Source: CAVXDY01 sp963760715 (GTDB lineage: Bacteria; Actinomycetota; Thermoleophilia; Miltoncostaeales; Miltoncostaeaceae). From it: a DNA stretch of 64,000 nucleotides. The notes beneath the pieces are model-generated. The model was not told the DNA's origin. It was given only the letters and a program-made list of their open reading frames with translations, and ran no database searches. A program made the position numbers and the translations under genes. Below, in pieces: positions 59,181-64,000 of this stretch (position 1 is its first letter; each line of letters starts with the position of its first letter). The stretch is from contig CAVXDY010000001.1 of assembly GCA_963760715.1 (NCBI GenBank), positions 33,330 to 97,329 on the forward strand, written 5' to 3'.

Positions 59181-61412
59181 CTACCCGGTGACGGCCGGAG
59201 CGAACCTCTTCGCCGGGAGGACCCGGGTGTCGGCCCTGTTGAGCGCGGCCTCGGCGTTGACGGCCGTCGCGACGACGAGGTTCCGCTGGATGCCGGGCGT
59301 CCCACCCTTGATGGCGACGACGCCTCCCACCGTGCGCTTGGCGCCCGGCGGGATGGTCCCGAGGTTCCAGACGGCGTTCCCCCGGATGATGCGCGACGGC
59401 CGGACGCCGCCGGCGAGCTCCAGCGAGAGCGAGGCCGGCGGGACGTCGGCCAACCGGACGTTCCGGGCGGGGATCGATCCCATGTTGGTCACCGTCAGCT
59501 CGAACCGCAGCCGGTCGCCGACCCGCGCGACGCGCGGGGTGGTCTTCTCGACCCGGATCTGCGTCGCGGGCGGCGGGGTCGGAGGCGGAGGCGGCGCTGG
59601 CGGCGTGGGCGGGCTCGGAGGCGTCGGAGGCTCCGGGGGCGCCGGCTCGTCGTCCCGCAGGTCGCGGTAGGTGCAGACGACCGAGGCGCCCGGTGTGAGC
59701 GTGATCGTGACCTGAGCACCCGCGATCGCCACCGAATCGTCGCTGCACGTGACGCCGGTGAGCGACCAGCCGATGGGCACGATCTCGCTGACCGTGTAGG
59801 TGCCCGGCGCCAGGCCGTCGAACGTGCGCGACGACGAGGTGCCCGTTCCGTCGTCCACGAGCAGGAACGGCCCGAGGCTGCCGGTGAAGGCGAAATTGCG
59901 GGAGCCCTGCGGGGTCGCCTCCTTCTCGATCTCGATCGTCCCCGGCTTGATCCGGTTGCGGATGGTGCACTTGGCGTACTCGTTCGGCCCGATCGTGATC
60001 TGGATCCGCTTGTCGAGCGACCGTCCCCCGATCACCCGCCGGCGGGTCTTGCCCGGGGCGCTCTTCTCACAGGTGTAGTCGACGAACTCGTAGCCGGATT
60101 GCTGGTCCTCGTCGAGGCTCACGATGCTCGTCGCGCCCGCACTGGCGGGCTTCCACTGGAAGGTCGCCACGCCGTCGTCGTTGGTGGTCTCCGTCCGCGG
60201 CCCCGTCGCCGGCGGTGGGGCCGGCTGGGTCCAGGTGTAGCCGCCCGGCTTCGTGGCGACGGATGCGGTGAACTCCCATCCCGGGTCGGGTCGGTACTCA
60301 CCGTCGCCCTCGTCAACGAGTTTCGTGACGGTGACCGACGCCTGGCACAGCTCGATCGCGATCTGGCGCAGCGCCTCCGCCAGAGCGTCGAAGTCCTTCA
60401 CGAGCGTGTAGTCGGCCTCCCCGAACGGGACCCCGGGGTACCTGTCGAAGCCCGAGATCGCCGTCAGCCGCCGCGCGCTCGCCGGCGTGGTGACCGCCGC
60501 CCCCACGCCGAGCGCGAAGACGTGCGAGCCCTGGGCCTTGACGAGGTCGGCCTGCTGGCTCGCGCGGGCGAGCGCCTCGGCCTCGCCCTCGACCAGGCCG
60601 GTGACCGGGGCGCCCGGGGGGTTGTTGCGCGCCGTGGGGTCCCCGTCGGTGATGAAGACGACGAGGTCGGCGACGGGACCCTGCGAGTTCGCCTCACGCA
60701 CCTTCTGGAACGCCGCCTCCCAGTTGGTCCACCCGCTCGGCTTGTACCCGTGCTTCAGGTACGGCTCGAAGACGCTCGCGATCGAGTCCGGGGTGACCGC
60801 GGTGTAGCCGATGGGCCGCGCGGCCGCCGTGCTGAAGTCGATGATCGAGACCGAGGAGCCGGTGCCCGACAGCGCGTCGAGGAACGCGCGGGCCGCGTGG
60901 CGCACCTGCTCGGTGGCGCCCGATGAGCTGATCGAGCCCGACTCGTCCAGCACGAGCATCACGTTGACCCCGCAGCGCGGCGGAAGGTTGGGGTTCGGGC
61001 CCGGCGTCGTGACGCGGACGGCGTGCTGAAGGACCTTCTCGGGGCTCTGGGGTGCGCTGCAGTCATTCGATCCCGCGGCGGTGAAGCCGGCCTCGTAGTC
61101 GCCCGGCGTCCCGGGAGCGGTGACGTTGAAGCTGACCGTGCGCGTCCCGGAGCCGTGGTCGCCGTGGTTCGCGCAGGCGGCGTCGCCACCGATGCGCGCA
61201 CGCGTCGCGCGCCAGCTGCTGCCCGAGGTGACCGACGCCGTCACCTTCGCCTGCATCACGCCCCCCGGGGGCGTCGAGGTGCTGGTCACGCCGTCGAGCG
61301 TCGCGCCCGTCACCGTGAGGGCCGCGGACGCCACTCCCTGCCCGGCGACGATCGCGGCGGTGAAGGCGATCAGGACGAAGAGTGCTCGGGCCCGTGTCAG
61401 GCGCGACGTCAC
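59181..61412 (-). CDS. secreted von Willebrand factor A domain protein with beta-repeat and DUF11-like modules
   Basis: A 743-residue exported protein. Signal peptide ALFVLIAFTAAIVAGQGVAS (residues 9-28), an Ig-like module (30-125), a VWA domain (135-355) with MIDAS motif LVLDESGSISSSG and FITDGDPTA, two SpaA/prealbumin-like modules (VTVTKLVDEGDGEYRPDPGW; IEIEKEATPQGSRNFAFTGS), a proline-rich spacer and a terminal DUF11-like repeat (TPRVARVGDRLRFELTVTNM). It has neither LPXTG motif nor C-terminal membrane helix, so it is released or held non-covalently. GTG start 8 nt after TAGCGT. Confidence 0.82.
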   Translation of the reverse strand: MTSRLTRARALFVLIAFTAAIVAGQGVASAALTVTGATLDGVTSTSTPPGGVMQAKVTASVTSGSSWRATRARIGGDAACANHGDHGSGTRTVSFNVTAPGTPGDYEAGFTAAGSNDCSAPQSPEKVLQHAVRVTTPGPNPNLPPRCGVNVMLVLDESGSISSSGATEQVRHAARAFLDALSGTGSSVSIIDFSTAAARPIGYTAVTPDSIASVFEPYLKHGYKPSGWTNWEAAFQKVREANSQGPVADLVVFITDGDPTARNNPPGAPVTGLVEGEAEALARASQQADLVKAQGSHVFALGVGAAVTTPASARRLTAISGFDRYPGVPFGEADYTLVKDFDALAEALRQIAIELCQASVTVTKLVDEGDGEYRPDPGWEFTASVATKPGGYTWTQPAPPPATGPRTETTNDDGVATFQWKPASAGATSIVSLDEDQQSGYEFVDYTCEKSAPGKTRRRVIGGRSLDKRIQITIGPNEYAKCTIRNRIKPGTIEIEKEATPQGSRNFAFTGSLGPFLLVDDGTGTSSSRTFDGLAPGTYTVSEIVPIGWSLTGVTCSDDSVAIAGAQVTITLTPGASVVCTYRDLRDDEPAPPEPPTPPSPPTPPAPPPPPTPPPATQIRVEKTTPRVARVGDRLRFELTVTNMGSIPARNVRLADVPPASLSLELAGGVRPSRIIRGNAVWNLGTIPPGAKRTVGGVVAIKGGTPGIQRNLVVATAVNAEAALNRADTRVLPAKRFAPAVTG

Positions 61413-61420
61413 GGAGCGGC

Positions 61421-61426
61421 ACGCTA
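61421..61426 (-). promoter_or_regulatory. -10 element TAGCGT, leaderless arrangement
   Basis: Minus-strand TAGCGT, eight bases, then the GTG at 61412. Confidence 0.4.
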
Positions 61427-61597
61427 GACCCGTTCGTGCGCCGTGTCGAGGACCCGCACGGGGGCGACGCCCCCGCCCACGACCCCACGAGGTGGTGCCT
61501 GAGCGACGAGACGCCGGATCCAGGTCAGCCGCCCTCGCCCAAGGCGCCGGGCCGCGAGGCCGGAAGGCCGTGCCGCGGGCACGCCGACGGCGGCGTC

Positions 61598-62728
61598 CTA
61601 GGAGTCCTCTCGCCCCCGGGGCGCCGGCGCCGCCCAGAAGCGCTGCGCCTCCCCGCGCACCACCAGGCCCTCCACCTCGAGCAGCGCGAGGGCGCCGGCA
61701 ACCTCGGCAGGCCCCTCCCCCAGCTCGTCCGCCAGCCGGTCGGCGCCCATCGGCTCGCGCTGCAGCAGCTCGTGGATGGCGCCCGCGAGTCCCTCGAGGA
61801 CCGGTCTCGCCGCCGCCGGCGTCTCCTCCCGCCACGGCGCGCGCGGAACCTCGAAGACCACGTCTGCCGCCTCCTCGAGCAGGCCGGCGCCGGCGCGCAG
61901 GAGCCCGTTGCACCCCTCCGAGGCCACCGAGCCCGGCCACCCCGGAACCGCCAGCACCGGTCGCCCCAGCTCCAGGCCGAAATCGGCCGTGATGAGCGCT
62001 CCGGATCGCCGCCCCGCCTCGATCACGGCGACGGCCTGGGCCAGCCCGGCCACGATCCGGTTGCGGGCCGGGAATCGCCATGGCGCGGGCGGCGTGCCGG
62101 GCCAGTACTCGGAGATCAGCATCCCCGATGCCGCGATCCGCGCGGCCAGGACGCGGTTGCGCCGCGGATAGGGCACGTCAACCCCGCAGCCCAGCACCGC
62201 GACCGTGACGCCGCCCGCCGCCAGCGCGCCCTCGTGGGCCGCCGCGTCGATGCCGTGGGCGAGCCCGCTCACCACGACGGCGCCGCGCTGAGCCAGGCCC
62301 CCGGCGACGTCGCGCGCGAGCGCGCGGCCCGCCGCCGTGGCGCGACGGCTGCCCACGATTGCGACGACCGGGCCCTCCGCGATGTACGCGAGCGCCTCGT
62401 CGACCCGGCCGGTGAGGAAGAGGCCGAAGGGCGGGTCGTGCAGATCGGCGAGGCCCCCGGGGTAGTCCTGGTCCTCGGGCGAGCGGTGGACGATCCCCGC
62501 GTCGGCCAGCCGCCGCATCTGAGCGGGCGCATCGAAGGCCCTCCGGGCCCGGTGGGCCCGCTCCAGATCGGCGCCCCCGAGGCGCAGCGCCCGTCCCAGC
62601 GCCTCGCGGCTGCAGCGCCAGAGGGCCCGCGGACCGCCCGCCGCCCGCGCCGCACGCTGCAGGTCGCGCCCGAGCACGTGCGCGAGCCATGCGAGCCCCA
62701 GCGGCCAGTCGGGGGCGTGCCGGCTCAC
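61598..62728 (-). CDS. dprA: DNA-processing protein DprA
   Basis: A 376-residue protein that loads RecA on incoming single-stranded DNA. N-terminal SAM-like helices, then the Rossmann core: VVAIVGSRRATAAGRALARD, VVVSGLAHGIDAAAHEGALA, WRFPARNRIVAGLAQAVAVI and LGRPVLAVPGWPGSVASEGC, then a C-terminal winged helix (MGADRLADELGEGPAEVAGA). The gene is intact. A 103-bp part (61813-61915) is duplicated at 56031-56133. GTG start overlaps the comM stop. Confidence 0.94.
   Translation of the reverse strand: MSRHAPDWPLGLAWLAHVLGRDLQRAARAAGGPRALWRCSREALGRALRLGGADLERAHRARRAFDAPAQMRRLADAGIVHRSPEDQDYPGGLADLHDPPFGLFLTGRVDEALAYIAEGPVVAIVGSRRATAAGRALARDVAGGLAQRGAVVVSGLAHGIDAAAHEGALAAGGVTVAVLGCGVDVPYPRRNRVLAARIAASGMLISEYWPGTPPAPWRFPARNRIVAGLAQAVAVIEAGRRSGALITADFGLELGRPVLAVPGWPGSVASEGCNGLLRAGAGLLEEAADVVFEVPRAPWREETPAAARPVLEGLAGAIHELLQREPMGADRLADELGEGPAEVAGALALLEVEGLVVRGEAQRFWAAPAPRGREDS
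61813..61915. repeat. 103-bp direct repeat, right copy within dprA
   Basis: This is the in-place copy inside the intact dprA gene; the left copy lies 5,782 bp away in the same orientation with two mismatches. Confidence 0.9.
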
Positions 62729-64000
62729 GCCGCCGCGCCGGCGACGACCGGCTGCTCGCGGTAGCCGAGCGCCTCGGCGAGGTGATCGGGGGCCACGCGC
62801 TCCTCGCCGGCCAGGTCGGCCACCGTCCGTGCCACCCGCAGGAGCCGGTCATGAGCCCGTGCCGACAGCCCCAGGCGGTCCACGGCGCGGCCGAGCAGCT
62901 CCCGGGCCGGCCCGTCGAGGGCCGCGATCCTGCGGGCCTCGGCCGGGCCCAGCTCGGCGTTGGGCCCGGCCTGCCCGCGCGCCCGCGCCCGCGCGCGAGC
63001 GGCCGCCACCCGCTCGCGGACCACCGCGCTGGGCTCCCCGGCCGCCTGCCCCATGAGCTCGTCCCGCGCCAGGCGCGGGACCTCGACGTGCAGGTCGATG
63101 CGATCGGCCACCGGCCCCGACAGCCGCGCGCGGTACGCCTCGGCGCGACCGGGCGGGCACACGCACCGGCGCACCGGGTCGCCGTCGAAGCCGCAGGGGC
63201 ACGGGTTGCCCGCGCAGACCAGCAGCGGGCGGGCCGGGAAGCGGGCGCTCATCATCGCCCGGGTCACGTCGATACGTCCCTCCTCGAGTGGCTGCCGCAG
63301 AGCGTCGAGCACCGAGGGCGCGAAGGCGCAGACCTCGTCGAGGAAGAGCACCCCGTGATGGGCGAGGCTCACCTCCCCCGGGCGCGGCAGCCGGCCGCCG
63401 CCCACGAGCCCGGCGGCCGACACCGTGTGGTGGGGGGCGCGGAAGGGGCGCCGCGCCACGAGCGGACACCCGGCGTCGAGCAGCCCCGCCACCGAGTGGA
63501 TGCGGGTCACGGCGATCGCCTCCTCGATGGAGAGCGGGGGGAGGATCCCCGGGAGTCGCCGGGCGAGCATGGTCTTGCCGGCCCCCGGAGGGCCGGTCAT
63601 GAGGATGGAGTGGCCGCCCGCGGCGGCGACCTCGAGCGCCCGCCGCGCCGCGCCCTGCCCGCGCACCTCGGCGAGATCGGGCCCGACGGCGCCGGCGCTC
63701 GCGGCGAGGACGGCCTCCACGTCGAGGCGCGGCAGGTCGCTCGGGACCCGTCCCTCCAGCAGGTCGACGGCGGCGCGGAGGGTGGCCGGCCCGAGCACCT
63801 CCAGACCGGGCACGAGCCCGGCCTCGGCGGCGTTTCCCCGCGGAACGACCAGGCGCCGCCATCCGGCGCGGGCCGCGTGCTCGGCCATGGCGAGGGCGCC
63901 CGCCACCGGCCGCAGCGAGCCGTCCAGCGCCAGCTCCCCCATCGCGCCGACGCCCACGAGGGCCGCCGGCGCCATCTGCCCGGACGCGGCCAGCGTCGCC
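62725..64000 (-). CDS. comM: YifB/ComM-type Mg-chelatase-like AAA+ protein (N-terminus outside window)
   Basis: The visible 425 codons cover most of a ComM helicase, which aids branch migration in transformation. A Lon-like N-terminal domain (GAMGELALDGSLRPVAGALA) is followed by Walker A MTGPPGAGKTMLARRLPG, FRAPHHTVSAAGLVGGG, Walker B GVLFLDEVCAF, a CPCGFDGDPVRRCVCPPG cysteine loop, and the C-terminal Mg-chelatase helical domain. About 80-90 N-terminal residues are missing relative to full-length homologs. The stop overlaps the dprA start (GTGA), the usual comM-dprA pairing. Confidence 0.93.
   Translation of the reverse strand, partial: ATLAASGQMAPAALVGVGAMGELALDGSLRPVAGALAMAEHAARAGWRRLVVPRGNAAEAGLVPGLEVLGPATLRAAVDLLEGRVPSDLPRLDVEAVLAASAGAVGPDLAEVRGQGAARRALEVAAAGGHSILMTGPPGAGKTMLARRLPGILPPLSIEEAIAVTRIHSVAGLLDAGCPLVARRPFRAPHHTVSAAGLVGGGRLPRPGEVSLAHHGVLFLDEVCAFAPSVLDALRQPLEEGRIDVTRAMMSARFPARPLLVCAGNPCPCGFDGDPVRRCVCPPGRAEAYRARLSGPVADRIDLHVEVPRLARDELMGQAAGEPSAVVRERVAAARARARARGQAGPNAELGPAEARRIAALDGPARELLGRAVDRLGLSARAHDRLLRVARTVADLAGEERVAPDHLAEALGYREQPVVAGAAA

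Overview
The window is very G+C-rich DNA (well above two thirds G+C by eye) from an actinobacterium. The futalosine-pathway menaquinone enzyme MqnE, a PafB-PafC fusion regulator, a DGPF/ECF sigma pair, secreted proteins opening with NGSLTGQDIRDGSL-type motifs, GTG starts and many GTGA/ATGA stop-start overlaps suggest a deep-branching actinobacterium, perhaps Thermoleophilia; that placement is inference. There is no rRNA, tRNA, CRISPR array, transposase or integrase in the window.

Layout. 1-4.5 kb: the start of an MMPL exporter, a methyltransferase, and a DGPF-ECF sigma-VOC operon whose sigma gene is broken by many indels. 4.7-8.8 kb: a large GAF/PAS/GGDEF/EAL protein converging on a frameshifted PAP2-like membrane protein. 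8.9-16.5 kb: FetAB-type ABC exporter, methyltransferase, MFS pump, thioesterase, RecQ-like helicase and an aldo/keto reductase. 16.5-18.2 kb: divergent arsenic module arsRM/arsC with a leaderless arsR promoter. 18.3-20.9 kb: receptor Ser/Thr kinase with a glycine-every-fourth-residue ectodomain, an amidase and a cold-shock protein. 20.9-26.1 kb: trpFBA behind a sensor kinase gene, with two divergent response regulators. 26.1-30.5 kb: CorA (with an acidic, proline-rich overlapping upstream frame), HIT protein, phosphohexomutase and a degenerate ABC pair. 30.5-37.6 kb: MqnE, a four-gene DUF1802/ferredoxin operon, a beta-decarboxylating dehydrogenase, a second aldo/keto reductase and a CoA-type Nudix hydrolase. 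37.7-41.2 kb: nitroreductase-like / BadI-like crotonase / acyl-CoA ligase operon. 41.3-51.6 kb: surface-glycan island (FAD enzyme, Gfo/Idh enzyme, six glycosyltransferase-type genes, flippase). 51.7-55.3 kb: frameshifted UbiA prenyltransferase and PafBC. 55.4-61.4 kb: accessory block of poorly conserved secreted or broken genes. 61.6-64 kb: dprA and comM.

The most notable signals are: (1) a TANNNT element 5-8 nt before the start codon of at least ten genes, pointing to widespread leaderless transcription; (2) a 103-bp direct repeat carrying an internal piece of dprA that brackets the accessory block; (3) a Cys-rich-tailed small protein in that block; (4) the uncharacterised nitroreductase/BadI-like/ligase operon; (5) an acidic, proline-rich frame overlapping the corA start; and (6) clustered indels in the ECF sigma gene against mostly intact neighbours.
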